Source: Phallusia mammillata
Lineage: Eukaryota > Chordata > Ascidiacea > Phlebobranchia > Ascidiidae
DNA: 64,000 nt
Assembly: GCA_003260075.1 (NCBI GenBank)
Contig: QLIY01000532.1
Span: forward strand, 1-64,000
Reading direction: 5' to 3'
The notes under the pieces are model-generated. The model saw nothing but the letters and a program-made list of their open reading frames with translations. It ran no database searches and was not told the origin of the DNA. Each line of letters opens with the position of its first letter. Positions within the stretch are counted from its first letter, which is position 1. A program made the position numbers and the translations under genes. Positions 10,883-22,926 of this stretch are shown here, piece after piece.

Positions 10883-13800
10883 TCAATTTTTCCCGCTATA
10901 ACGATAAGGATCATGTCCGAGTACGTAGAAATCGTCGGCGTACAAGTCCCTCAAGCGGTTAACGTCCGCCTCTGAAATAAGTTGCATAGCTTTAGCTGTA
11001 ATTGTATTTTGCGTGGCCGGTTTGTTGGCACCGGGAAACGTAAAATTTATATCCAAGTCTCTCTGAACGAATTTGAGCAGCCGATTGGACTCTGTAACCA
11101 GGTTTTCGAATCGCATTACCATGCTGTAGTTTAGCGCACAAGGCTGACAGAGCAACACTTGGGGGCGCCAGTGCACATCCATCGTGTGACTGTTGACGTT
11201 GCGTGTGTGGGTTAACACGTGTCTGCAATAAAAGTAGCAACATGAACGCGTGACTATTGCAATACCATGTCACCGTCTACCAGATAAATTGTTGAAAAGA
11301 AATTTCTCCGCTCCGCAGTACATGCCGGTATCTGATGACGTCATCCTGTTGTTTTTTTCCCAGTGCAGAAAATTCTGGCGAGCTCTTCAGCGCCACCATG
11401 TCACCAACGGCCGAGGTCATTCTGTGGCAAGATATATGTGCATTGTGTAGTTTAGAACTGTCTACATAGTTACATGCCTAATCGAAATCTTTCTTGTCGA
11501 TCGGAGTGAATATAAGTGCAGTGCAATATCCCACGTATAACAATTGCACGATTGGGCCAAGGAGAGGCAAGCCAATGGCCAGGACATTAAAAACGTAAAA
11601 TTTCAATAATAAAAAAATTTGCGTTTTAACAAATAAATCGAACTTTTGTATTGTAACGGTAGGAGTTGGAACCAAAACTTGTGGCAATTAACGTAATTCA
11701 TGTAGCCTACATGAGTCAAGTAAACCACAAGAATCATAATGTGACTATTTTTTTAGGAGCGATGACAAAACTAAATCAGTGCTTTTGTAAGTTCAAATAA
11801 CTTTTAAGTCATACCAAAAAATACCTAAAAACAGCCGGACCTGGTTGGGCAATAAACGCAAGTTATGTATAAGCTGTTGCTACCAGACATAATATTAAAT
11901 TTACAGAACTTATTTTTGTCGTTTGGTTGTTTTTGAAGCACCTAACTCCATGCAAACATCCGATATGTTTGCAGTGTTAACTAGGCGTGACGAAAACAAT
12001 AGCTGGACTAACACATGAGTACACTAGGATCTATGTTAGGTATAGCAGAAAACTAACACCGGAGTCGTATAATCGGTCAGAAACAAAGCGGAGTCGCCTG
12101 CTAGCGCTGCACTCAAATGGTTTAGCGAGGCACACTTCATTTGGCAACATTTCTCCGCGAGCTGACCTTTATTCTGCATTTAGCCCGCGTTCGCCCAGCC
12201 AAAGTTTTGATCCACTGTACACAGCTGTTTACCTACGATTTGACATTAAAAATATTTAAAACCTACCCGATGCCGTGCAAAAATTCCGGAGACTGATTTC
12301 GGGCAATTTTTACACCAGCGTTTCGCCGGTACGAGGTCATATCGGAACGGTTGGTAAACTTATCAAAGTAGGCAGACACCAACCGTTCAAATGGATGCCT
12401 CGTTATCATGAATGTTGTGAATTGCTTAATAATGCGCTCAGCTTGTTCGTCGTCAACCCTGTAATAAAAATAGAGTTCTCAGGTAACCACGACTTACAAG
12501 TAATCATGCTGGATGGGCCGTATTTTACCTAACAAGCGTTTTATGGGGAAACTGCGAGTAGGCATATCTATGAAGCAGTTCTTTCGTGACATCTCCTGGA
12601 AATCCGTTCAACTTCATTAACACAGCTTGCCATGTGGTGCTTGCCACCTGCAAAACAGAAGTTACCTTTAAAATACTGCTGCATGTATACCAACATGTCA
12701 TAGTTTAAAATGATAAACATAGCCTATTTCATAAAAATGGCTGAACACTGTGCAGCAAAATCAACCGTTAAAACGCAGTACAAAACCTAGGGTTTCTCTC
12801 GAATAGGGTTTTTCCCCATTTATTTAATAATGTGCTGGTTTCAATCGGAGGGAACAGTGTGAAAAGCATATTTTCTTCTTCATTCCTGTGAACTGATTTT
12901 GTTCATACTTGAAAAATTTGGACCGCCAGATGACGCTATGTGTGTTGAAAAAAAAATCGTAGGCTAAGATAGCCAACAGCGGGCAACTTGGCCAAACGGT
13001 CTGGCGCGCCTGACCCATGCACAGAAATAAAAAACTGTTTGGAATTCGTCCTCGGGAGTGTCCTGGGTTCGAACCCAGTAAAAAAACAGAAACTTATAGT
13101 CACATCACACTGGCATACTAGAAAATAAAAATCTACATAAACAAATTTACGGTGTAAACCAGCTATGACGCGTTTCGTGAGTACAAAAAATTGCATACTG
13201 GATAACCAAAAACATTTATATACCTTTGGTAGTTCGCACATAAGCAGCGGCATGCTCGCCCCATACTTAAAGCTGTGTGAACGTTGGAATTTTGAGTTCA
13301 AGTTGCGTTCTTTGCACTTCCGTTGTATTTCCTGCAATCTACAGCTGAAAGGGGGCTCATCGGAGAGTGGATGCATCCCTTCTTGTAAACGGGGACATGT
13401 TGGGGTTGCCTGGGGTGCAAATGTGGGACAGGGGGATGTTTTCTCATGAACGTTTACTGTTTGTCGTTCTGCAAAACATCATGAACCAAATAAAGTAGGC
13501 GCTCTGAATCATCACCTATACACAAGACTCATACACCGACCACACATAAACCGTTAACACACGTAACTTTTTGACGCATCCAAGCAAACCTTTTTAATTG
13601 TACAATCATAACATAATTTGAGGTAAAAAATGACAGATAGCAAATAAAACCACATGTAAACAGTAAAATTACGATTATACGATTATTTTTTACAGTAACA
13701 TAAAGCATAAAAAGCGAGAACATATTTTGCAAGACCAACAGTTCTATTGAAATAAATATCGTGGGTCAGACCATTGTTAAATAGGGATAAAGAAAGCATC

Positions 13801-14245
13801 TATCTATAACATAACCACGTTGGCTTGAAATATATTCTTTCAGTACAGAATTTAGGTTTATGGAAAGATACAGATAACAACAAATGGCCAATAACATAGG
13901 TAATCATTAAATTATATGCAGCTAGCCTTTTTCTAATTTAACACCAAATATGATTATGTCCTGTGGACCACCCAAAGGGTAGTTCTGCTTAGATTTAAAA
14001 CCATATAGCTAACATTTTCTAGACAACAAAAAATACTACCCATTGTGCAATAGTTAAATAATGGCTAAGTTAGCTGAGAAAATAATAAACTTACCTTGTA
14101 ACATACTGTTTATTTTTGAGGTCGATAATGTCGAATATAATCCAGCCCGTTCAACAAACAAAGCAATTCCACTTAACATTAGCAGAAATGCAAAGATTTT
14201 CTTTCCTTTTGTCAACATCATATTTGCAATTGACACTGCAGACAC
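10883..14245 (-). CDS. carbohydrate sulfotransferase (CHST8-15 / Sulfotransfer_2 type)
   Basis: Golgi type II enzyme that moves sulfate from PAPS to a sugar hydroxyl (chondroitin/dermatan or HNK-1-like substrates in this family). Exons, 5' to 3': 14245-14095, about 13376-13224, 12647-12529, 12458-12267, 11222-10883. Exon 1 has Lys-Gly-Lys-Lys then a signal-anchor IFAFLLMLSGIALFV. The 5'-PAPS site spans a junction (MCELPK/VASTTWQ). The 3'-PAPS site is TTFMITRHPFERLVSAYFDK. The last exon has HWRPQVLLCQPCALNYSMVM, typical of the family C-terminus. Phase matches across exons 2-5. The join of exon 1 to exon 2 is unsettled: exon 1 ends in phase 1, and the best acceptors near 13440 or 13340 do not match, so a small exon may be missing. 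A tRNA-like SINE sits in the intron 12648-13223. Exact acceptor sugar cannot be told from sequence. Confidence 0.85.
12981..13089 (+). mobile_element. tRNA-derived SINE (A/B box), in sulfotransferase intron
   Basis: An A-box-like stretch (cttggccaaacggtctggcg) is followed about 75 bp later by a perfect B box GGTTCGAACCC (13066-13076) inside a short stem (ctgggttcgaacccag), then an A run. The last ~45 bp match a second copy on the minus strand at 61471-61528, which marks it as dispersed. It does not fold as a convincing working tRNA by eye. Confidence 0.65.
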
Positions 14246-15303
14246 TGCTGCTTACACTACACTGGTCATTGAATCATTTTATAAACAACACTAACTTTTT
14301 TCAATAAAATGAATGAAACTGATTATTACGCATTATAAATCAAAAACAAGTGCTACTATTTCATCACAAAAGACAATCACCATTATGTTTGACCCTAAAA
14401 ACTCACGAACACTAGCTAATCAGTAGTTCTTACTCTCAACTTTCATATGACAACCAACGCCTGTTGAGTATTTCTATCGGATAGTTAAGTCTTATTGGTA
14501 ATAAAACTATCGTAACGTGTTTTGTGTAACTTCTGCTGCTTTCAAAACAGTGTGTTTGCGTTCGTTATTTTTCTAACTTACATTTACTGCCTGTGGTTTA
14601 CGCTAGCAACAGAAGCGGTCAAAATAGTGCTCGTGTTGTGTAACTAAATTTCGGCACGTCGGCAGCTTTTTCCCACGGGCCAAAAGCACAAAACGCTTGT
14701 TTCCTCTGGCAAAACATTACTTTAGCCGCAACACAAAAATAGCCGTCAACAAGCATCGGACACCTTCCATTTAGTTTTAAGGCCTAATTAGGCCAAGGAT
14801 GCTATGGTTAGTCAGTTGCCTACGACTGAAGCACTGAAAGTGTGTGGCTAAATTGTGTTGATTTGATTTCTGTTTTAAAGGTTATACAATGCCTTCAATT
14901 CATGTTCCTGAAAAGTGACACGTATTTTGTAGGGTTTTTAACGAGCGTTATATAACTTTGCGTAATTGAAATACCTCGGCCTATAGTTTAGGTGCAGTTC
15001 TGATTTAAACTGTAAATGTGTCAAGCTAGTAGTTATCATTTGCTTGATACACGATCACTGCGCATTGCAAACTCTTGCTTAAAACGAATAATTGTTAAAT
15101 TCTAGGAACAGGCCTGAAGCTTGCATGCAGACCATTGATCACGGCCCCAAAAAGCATTGCGGGGAGTGGGAATACAGTGGAAAAATGTCGATAAATCTTG
15201 TTTTTAAGCTATGGTATTGCAATTTTTGCATATATTATCATTTATCAGTATTTTATTGAGAGTAATGTATTCCAGTGTGTAATAATAACCAACAAATATA
15301 CGT
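14246..15303. other. intergenic, 5' of the sulfotransferase
   Basis: No gene recognised. The sulfotransferase promoter is expected here on the minus strand; I see no diagnostic motif. Confidence 0.35.
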
Positions 15304-15672
15304 AGATTGAGATGTAGGTGAACTGGGAAAACGTTGTAGAGTTAGTGTTAAAATAAGTCTTACTGAGTGGTAATAATTTTTGTGTGTGCAATATAGGTAG
15401 TTTTCGTGCGCTCCACAACAAGAATGGCTCTTACCTTCACACAAGTGGATGTAGGCTAATACTTTGTGTGGCATCACCTTGTGCTACCCCCCCCCCAGAT
15501 TGAGATGTAGGTGAACTGGGAAAACGTTGTAGAGTTAGTGTTAATATAAGTCTTACTGAGTGGTAATAGTTTTTGTGTGTGCAATGTAGGTAGTTTTCGT
15601 GCGCTCCACAACAAGAATGGCTCTTACCTTTACACAAGTGGATGTAATACTTTGTGTGGCATCACCTTGTGC
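15304..15672. repeat. direct duplication around poly-C
   Basis: About 180 bp beginning agattgagatgtaggtgaac at 15304-15486 recurs at 15496-15672 with 9 C between (15487-15495). The short frames here simply repeat with the sequence. The following stretch to 16607 contains no recognised gene; 15817-16026 (plus) is open but featureless. Confidence 0.85.
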
Positions 15673-16607
15673 TGCATAACAACCGAGAGGCTTTTGCTTT
15701 AAACCTATTCTTCCCTTGGGTGCAAAAAATATATGCATATTAATATACTGCAAATATTTGCAAAATATCACATAATGTAGTTCGCTTACGTCTAAAGTAA
15801 TGCTAGAACACATTTTGTGCGGGTGGTCTTTGCGCATTTGGTCAGCTGCTGCTCAACCTACGTAACTGCACACTTAACAAATTACACAAGGCGCCTACAA
15901 GAATCAGGTTTTTACGCGGCCTTTGTTTTTGACTACATTATGATGTTAGATCAGTTGCCACAAAGCAGTGGTTATTACCCTTTCATCGACCATGGCCCCC
16001 TGAAAGTAACTTTAGGGCCCTTTTAAAGTAACCTCGTAAAAATGTAGATGACACATTTAACTGAATTGTAAAGTCCATGATTTTATAGGTTAAGCATTTT
16101 TGTTAAAAATGGCCGAACGTAGTAAATTTTAAATAAATATAGGGCCTACATGTGGGCATTGTTTATGTTGCGCCGAAAAGAAATCTGAATATATTTTTTG
16201 AAAAGCGTATAATAGGCTCTGCAAATGTTAACATGGGCACCACCAACAACTTTAAACGATATTTCATGACTAGGTAATCAAGCCGACTATCGAAACACAA
16301 CAATGGGACAAATCAGGTATAATTCCTAAATCCATGAAGTGTGGTGGAATTTCGTACTAATTTCGGCTGCAAGTCCAATGAAGTAAACGACAAATCGTAC
16401 TAGTGATAAACCTCAGTATGGACAAATAGTCGATTAAATTGGGAAATAAGAATATTTGCAACGCACACTCAATTCTACGCAATATAAAAGGAAAAGGCAC
16501 ACTGACTTTGGTGGATGTTTTTATAATTGAGCCTACACCGTGGCCGTTCAGAACACAGCTCGTCATTGACAAACTAATTTACTTTCCAACACATTTTCAG
16601 TTTAAAA

Positions 16608-16816
16608 CCTTAAAAGTAGTCGATAGGAAATTACCTGCACACACATTTATTGTCAAGACACTACATTGGTAGCTAAGGCTCTCCTTCATTTTTTTGAATT
16701 TTTTCCCCCCCCCCTTAAAAGTAGTCGATAGGAAATTACCTGCACACACATTTATTGTCAAGCCTTAAACACTACATTGGTAGCTAAGGCTCTCCTTCAT
16801 TTTTGTGAATTTTTGG
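16608..16816. repeat. direct duplication around poly-C
   Basis: About 97-103 bp beginning ccttaaaagtagtcgatagg at 16608-16704 recurs from 16714, separated by 10 C (16705-16714). The right copy has a small insertion, consistent with allelic difference. Confidence 0.85.
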
Positions 16817-16845
16817 ATTAGGTAATTAATGTTTTAAGTTATATA

Positions 16846-17228
16846 CAGGGTTGCCATACCGTCCTTATTTCTAATATTTGTCCTTATTTTGAAGGGCTGT
16901 GTCTTAGAAAAGTTTATTGTCCTTATTTCTAAGAAATGTCCTTATTTTTGACTGTTGTCCTTATTTTGCCTTATTTTCAACAATCACTATAGTCAAATCC
17001 CTGCAACAAGTAGAAGTGAACCTAGACCGGGCCCGATGTGAGATGCACTTAGTATTTTCTACGAACAACGAGTTGCTGTAACAGATTATTTCTGGCCAAA
17101 ATATTGCAAATATTATGTCATGGCTCATATAAATGCAAAGATTTGTTCAAAAACGTTTGTTTCGTTTCGCATGAAAAATTAATTTTACGGTTGTCCTTAT
17201 TCTTGATTTCAAGTCGATGGCAACCCTG
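16846..17228 (+). mobile_element. hAT-like MITE (GGTTGCCAT family), copy 2
   Basis: Ends CAGGGTTGCCATACC and GATGGCAACCCTG; perfect 8-bp target duplication gttatata at 16838-16845 and 17229-17236. Interior aligns by eye with the reverse complement of 6968-7431 (ttgtccttatttctaagaaa, gcccttcaaaataagga in opposite sense). 383 bp, no transposase. Confidence 0.9.
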
Positions 17229-17246
17229 GTTATATAGCTATAAGCT

Positions 17247-17361
17247 ATGAACTAACCATGTATCAATGTGATGTTTGGTAAAAATGTGACATACAGGTTT
17301 TGGCCCCCCCCCCATGAACTAACCATGTATCAATGTGATGTTTGGTAAAAATGTGACATAC
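17247..17361. repeat. short direct duplication around poly-C
   Basis: About 49 bp (atgaactaaccatgtatcaa...) at 17247-17295 recurs at 17314-17361 across a 9-C tract (17305-17313). Confidence 0.8.
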
Positions 17362-17369
17362 TTTAATAG

Positions 17370-17446
17370 ATGTGGCAGCGACATGGACTTGCTGGTGTGG
17401 TTAACTGGAAATGCGATGAAACAGATGACTTTTATACTTTCAAAAG
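17370..17446 (+). CDS. possible isolated exon
   Basis: After 'ctttaatag' a 77-nt stretch reads MWQRHGLAGVVNWKCDETDD then FYTFKR and meets an ag/gtaaaa donor. The codon choice looks protein-like, but I find no neighbouring exon in matching phase and cannot name it. The rest of 17447-18180 holds nothing I can support. Confidence 0.2.
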
Positions 17447-18180
17447 GTAAAAAACTGTACATTCCAAGCAGAACAAATAGTTTGAATTGTTAAAAATTTA
17501 TGTTGTTTTTTCCTAAACTAAGATTTTGGTAAAAAAGGAAGTGTTAATTCATTAACGTTTATTTGCTTTGACAGCGAAAACCCATGGACGGTCATAAGCA
17601 GTTTCAGCAACAAACAAACTTGCTTTATTTCTGCGATCAGTTTGGCACATGTGAATGGTTTCGAAAGTAAAAATGCATTAAAATAGTTAGCAAGGATAGT
17701 TTTCAGAGAAAATATGTACACATTGTACAAAAATGTGCGCGACATGTAAACTTACTGACTTTTTACACTGGATAGCAACTTACTCTTAGTTTACTCGCTA
17801 ATTAGTTGACACAAACTTTGATATTCACTACATAACGAATTTGGTAAGCAACTGTCCAGAAAGGGCGATTTTCATTTCAGCCGATTCACCGCAGCATACA
17901 TAAGACTTAACAATAGGCATTATATGTTTAAAAAACAACAAGAAAATTTAAGTCTTAATCCAAATTTCTGCCTTTCAGGTCAGTTTTTATTGTAAACATA
18001 CTAAGAATTTTCATTTATGTTGTTGCATGGTACTCTTGTCCGTTTGTTGAATCGTTTGTTTTACGCGGATGGTAGAACACAGCCAACAACTTGCATTGTT
18101 ATCGTTATAATGAAGCATCGCATTCAAAGCAGTGCAAGTGTTTTTCACACCATTCCACACAAGTGTATGTTACATATATA

Positions 18181-21100
18181 TCAAGCCCTCCAAATTACCC
18201 ATCTAGGTTTTGGTATTGGCTCCGCTGTTGTTGGCCGTCCCTCGTCTGAAACCTCTTTCTTTCTTCTCCTGGCTCCTCTGTCTTTTGTGTCCTTTCTTTT
18301 CTTCGGCGGCAGGCCAAGTTTCCTCCTTCTCTCGTCGCCCTCTAGGTCACGCCTCCTCTTCACTTCTATCATATACGTCTTCCACGTCTTTTGTTCTTCC
18401 AAGACTATGACACGGATGCGGTTAAGAAGGAGAAGAATGACCAAGACGTTCTTGCACGTAAAGAAAACATTCATATGGGTCACCACACGATAATGGAGCA
18501 TAATGAAGAGCCTGATTATAAGAAAGGGGCCATCCTGAAAACACATGCTCATCACCATGCCCCAGATTTCTGTATAGCAACAGAAACACTCAAAGCAGTA
18601 ACGGCCTTTCACCACGTTCTCAACTTCTTCGTCTGCTCTTAAGTTATCGTGAAGCTTTTTCCGCACTGGACTAGATCCGCTGAAATGACTTTCGTCCCCG
18701 ATTTCTACAAGGCTGTCGTTCTTGTGGCCATTCTGTGCTTCTGCGTTGTTGTTTTTCTCCACATTACGTTTCTTCATTTTTCCGTTTTCGTTAGATGCAA
18801 TGCTCCCTGGTGCATCCCCGGTCGGTACACCACCTGCAGGTAATTTCCCGATGTGCTTTTCCTTTCGCTGTATACCAGGAAGCATCAGTGTGTCTTTGGG
18901 AGTGATCTTGTCAGCTTGCATCGCGGCCTCCACGTCTTTAGCGTCGTGTTTCGTGTCACCGTTGGTTATGAAGTCATCACGGTTGATTGGGATTTCGTCT
19001 TTATCATCATCTAGTGGTGGAAGGTCTTTGGTAGCAGTGAGGACTAAACAAAATTGAAGAAGACTCCAGCTCCAAATAGCCAGCACTAGAAACACTATCT
19101 CTCTGTTTTGGGCCACCTTAAAAAGATCAAAATTTTTCTCTTTATGAGTAAGAAAAACTTGATGGATAATTGAATCCAGGCTAAAACAATTCAAGTTTAA
19201 ACTAATTTACATTTTCACAACGACTTACATTTTCTTCTCCGAAAACTTCCAACAGTTCAATGATGTCAGCACCCGCCGCTATATTGACCAATAACAGCTG
19301 TGATAGTTCATCACGTGACAGCTCGCCTTTGGGCGCAATCCATTTTCCCAAAACCAGAACAAATATAAGAATCTGCTCAAGAGCAAGTGTCCAACCTTCG
19401 TCTGAAAGAGCGATGTTTATTCCGAGCTGTAATGAAAGCATGACAATGTGTCTGAACAACAATATTTAAGTGTGGGACACGTCGAATCACTTGTATTAAA
19501 AAACCGAAAATTTGAGGCAGAATTTTAACTTTTCCGTTATATGAAAATAAGCCCACCTTATCCACAATTCCATTATGGTTACTTTGTGAAAGATTTGATT
19601 ATGGGGATACTTTTAAAAGATACGCTAGTCTATAATTGAAGGTTTATTTATCAAAACGAAATGTTTTCTAACGCGTAAAACTGAGCTAAAATAATAGAAC
19701 TTTTAGAGCGCTGATTTGCCACAATAACGTGCTACCACCTGGCTGTGAAAGTCGTTAGAAAAATGTTACACCTCGGTTCATAAGCTTCGGTTATAGCGCC
19801 ACAGCTTAACATGGCAAAGGCCGGGATCTGTGTTTTTCTAGTCCAGCTTTGATTAGTATTGTTTGTAAAAAAACATAAAAATATGTGAAAAACTGCTGCC
19901 AATTTAATGCCATATTTTTCTTACAGAAAGATCCTGCGTAGAATTGCCGGTAAGGGCTGATGTTGTTTCATTGTTCAATTCAGAAAGCCGATCGTTGAGC
20001 AGTTTAATCTCGAGCAGCCAAACACACGGAATTCCACCCAGCAATAGAAAGAACACGCTCGGAGTTATCCTGGGCACGAAAAAGTTGAATAAACACTTGT
20101 GTTGAGGTCTGTTAAATTCATTAAACATATTTTTGGGGTTTGGTGTGGCAAGAAAGCGGTTTGTTTTTATTAACCCCCCCCCCCGCTCGGAGTTATCCTG
20201 GGCACGAAAAAGTTGAATAAACACTTGTGTTGCTGTCTGTTAAATTCATTAAACATATTTTTGGGGTTTAGTGTGGCAAGAAAGCGGTTTGTTTTAATAA
20301 AACAATTTCACTTCCTTTATGTTTGCCTCCTCTGTTGATATTTTTGATGCCACGAAATTCATTTTTCTATTACGGAGTCGGTTTAAAGAAGTGTTTAAAA
20401 ATATTGCAGCAGAGTTGCCACTAGCAGTTAGAGGGCTTGTTAAACACAATATAGCGTCCCATATATGCCACCGGTAACAAACAATATGCTATGTGCAAGA
20501 GAAAGTGGAGATGAGACTGATTAATTACTGACAAATTTGCTACAATTAAGACTTAAATGAAACCAGAATATTGCTTAAACCTGTAGTTGAAATTGTGAAA
20601 GGTGATTTTGAAATAAGAAAAAAATATACCGTAATTTGAACTTAAAAAGTTTGGTTTAGTTTTGCTTTTGAAACGCTTTCTATTCTAAGTTATTGGTCAT
20701 TATAATACATTCTACGTGCCAAAGATACTTGAAATCACAACTGCGCAAATAGCGTGCAAAGCGATGTCGATATTTTGACACACAGGGCTTGTGTAATCGT
20801 TCTGTGGTCTTTTTCACTTGTCGTCTTTGTGACAAAACGATTTTGAATCGCGCCTGGCATTAAAAACAAGTCGTTTTGTGACGCAACAGTGATCCGACAA
20901 CTTTGTTTGGAAACAATCGCGAAACGGTAGCGGTGCCGTGAAAAGTTGATTTTAGGACTACACTGTTTGGGGTTTTGAAGGGTTAGGGCAGTCGACTTGC
21001 GTTTGTACAACACGACCACGAATTGGGCTATTATTCGTGCCCTGACGGAAGAGCTTGTGTTTGAATTCCAGAGTTTTCGTTTAAACTTCATTGCAAATTG

Positions 21101-21737
21101 TGTCAACTGTTAACGTTGTTTTTTGCTCCATCTACATTTCTAGTAAACACGACAATGAATTTCAGGGGATTTTGGGTGGATGTTTGAACATTTTACAACG
21201 ATTTTTTTATTTTTGCCACATGTTACAAAGCTAATAGATAATTTAGGTTTTATTTACGTGGGTTTCACTTCCAGATTTCAGTGTGTTTTGCAGTTGCAAA
21301 CTTTCTAAAATACGTTAAAAATCATTTTGCGAAGGCACTCATTTTTATAAACAGCCTAAAATACATTTCAAAAACTTCTTTAAACGTTCAGCAACACCTT
21401 AATTAAAATTTCATTATATTTAAAACAGCTTTGTGCAAATAACATGACATATGTTCATTTTTGTTCAAGTTCAGTTGAAAAGTGCCAGCAAATTAACTGG
21501 TTAACACAATAATTTTAAAAGTAAGTTAAGTATACATATCCTATATTCAACTTACCATTTCATTTCGTTGCCTCTTCTCACAAATATTGCGTGAACAGTT
21601 TCCAAAGCGAGTGGACACAAAACGAAAAGTAGAAGCCAGTAGGTTGGATTTTGAAGGGCTACAGTTACCCTCCAAATTGCGATAAACGTAAACAATGTAT
21701 ACAAGCATCTTGACAGAATTGATTTGATAATTCTCAT
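18181..21737 (-). CDS. TMEM26: TMEM26 multi-pass membrane protein, complete, 486 aa
   Basis: Four exons (21737-21556, 20069-19925, 19426-19229, 19116-18181) join in phase to 487 codons. Family hallmarks in order: IAIWRVTVALQNPTYWLLL and LALETVHAIF (TM1-2), ITPSVFFLLLGGIPCVWLLE (TM3), DEGWTLALEQILIFVLVLGK and WIAPKGELSRDELSQLLL (TM4), NIAAGADIIELLE (TM5), IVFLVLAIWSWSLLQFCLVL (TM6), then EIWGMVMSM, FQDGPFLIIRLFIM and MNVFFTCKNVLVILLLLNRI (TM7-8). Function of TMEM26 is poorly known. It is longer than the roughly 370-residue vertebrate protein, mainly through an acidic, low-complexity loop of about 140 residues between TM6 and TM7 and a Lys/Arg-rich tail. Start chosen at the Met of MRIIKS, matching the family N-terminus; an upstream in-frame Met at 21893 would add 52 residues. 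The poly-C junction at 20174 duplicates the start of exon 2. Confidence 0.92.
20056..20299. repeat. direct duplication around poly-C at TMEM26 exon 2 acceptor
   Basis: About 115 bp beginning gctcggagttatcctgggca at 20056-20173 recurs at 20185-20299 over 11 C (20174-20184). The right copy retains the acceptor but only about 20 bp of exon 2, so the left copy is the usable one. Confidence 0.85.
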
Positions 21738-22691
21738 GAAAGTCTTAAGAATAGTAGCGATCTTGCTGCCTTGTAATTTGCCACATGGAGTTTTCCATTC
21801 CGCCCTTCGCAAACAATCCAAACACATTGTGCTAAACCCGCAAGGGAAAGTTACCGATACCAATTTCAAAGACCTTAAGATGAGCAACTGCAAAACATAG
21901 TGGAGAAGGCTAAAAAATGTAAAAATGCAATTATTTCATAAACGTTTTAAATAGAAAATATTATTAAAATCCCTGCGATGACATGAAAAATTCAAAAATA
22001 AATATTACAAAAATGTGTTGTTACGTCATAATGAAGCATGTTACTTTAAATTTATAATTCTATTCACTAATATAAGAGCAAAAAAAATTTATAACTGAAA
22101 AGCTTTAGTTTTGTTAATTTAATTAACTACTTCAAGATCAAAACATTTAACTGAAGAACAATGCTAAAAACTTTTTTTAATCAATATACAGCACTTTTTA
22201 ATCTTCATTTTTGTTTCTTCACGAAAGGAGTTTTTATAAAAAACAAAACAAGCTACAACTGCATACATTTGACGTTATTCGACGTCACCAAACCAAGAAA
22301 TTGCTTGGAAATAACAGCAAAGTTGTCAGAAAACTGCATTGTAAAGCAATAAAATCCATGTTCAGTTACGTTGTACTTTAACATTATGACAAACAATAAC
22401 AGGTCGATTCGCAGCAATTGATGCGAGGCGTTATAGAACCATTGCTCACGAACCACACTTCAATCTGTCAAAAATGCAAACTAAAAACTCAAATGATTTA
22501 AAGATAACAGTTTTCGATCTTTAGTGCGATTTCCCATAATCCGAGGGACTCGAAAAATCCGCAGTCACGTCACAATGGGCACTCTTAGCACACAAAGGCA
22601 ATCTTTCGATACAAAACTATGCGAGATTGTGACAGAACAAAAGTGAACTACAAACTATCAAAAACCAAGGCTATCAATTAAGATAACAATA
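21738..22691. other. intergenic, 5' of TMEM26
   Basis: AT-rich, no gene recognised on either strand; expected to include the TMEM26 5' UTR and promoter. Confidence 0.35.
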
Positions 22692-22926
22692 AGAGGCTTT
22701 TTATACAACCGACTTTTACAACACCTAATCCTCAGCTAATTTTTTTTTTCCAAAAAATTGCGTTAGCACCCCGTTTTCTATTTTCTTTTTGCTTTTTAAT
22801 GACTACCCCCCCCCCAGAGGCTTTTTATACAACCGACTTTTACAACACCTAATCCTCAGCTAAATTTTTTTTCCAAAAAATTGCGTTAGCACACCGTTTT
22901 CTATTTTCTTTTTGCTTTTTAATGAT
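22692..22926. repeat. direct duplication around poly-C
   Basis: About 113 bp starting agaggctttttatacaaccg at 22692-22805 recurs at 22816-22926 with 10 C between (22806-22815). Confidence 0.85.

Noticed and set aside
12981..13089. Functional tRNA gene
   Set aside because: B box is good, but the distance and the lack of clear acceptor and anticodon stems, plus a second dispersed copy, fit a SINE better.
18017..19057. Several plus-strand frames of 64-158 codons
   Set aside because: Antisense to TMEM26's last exon.
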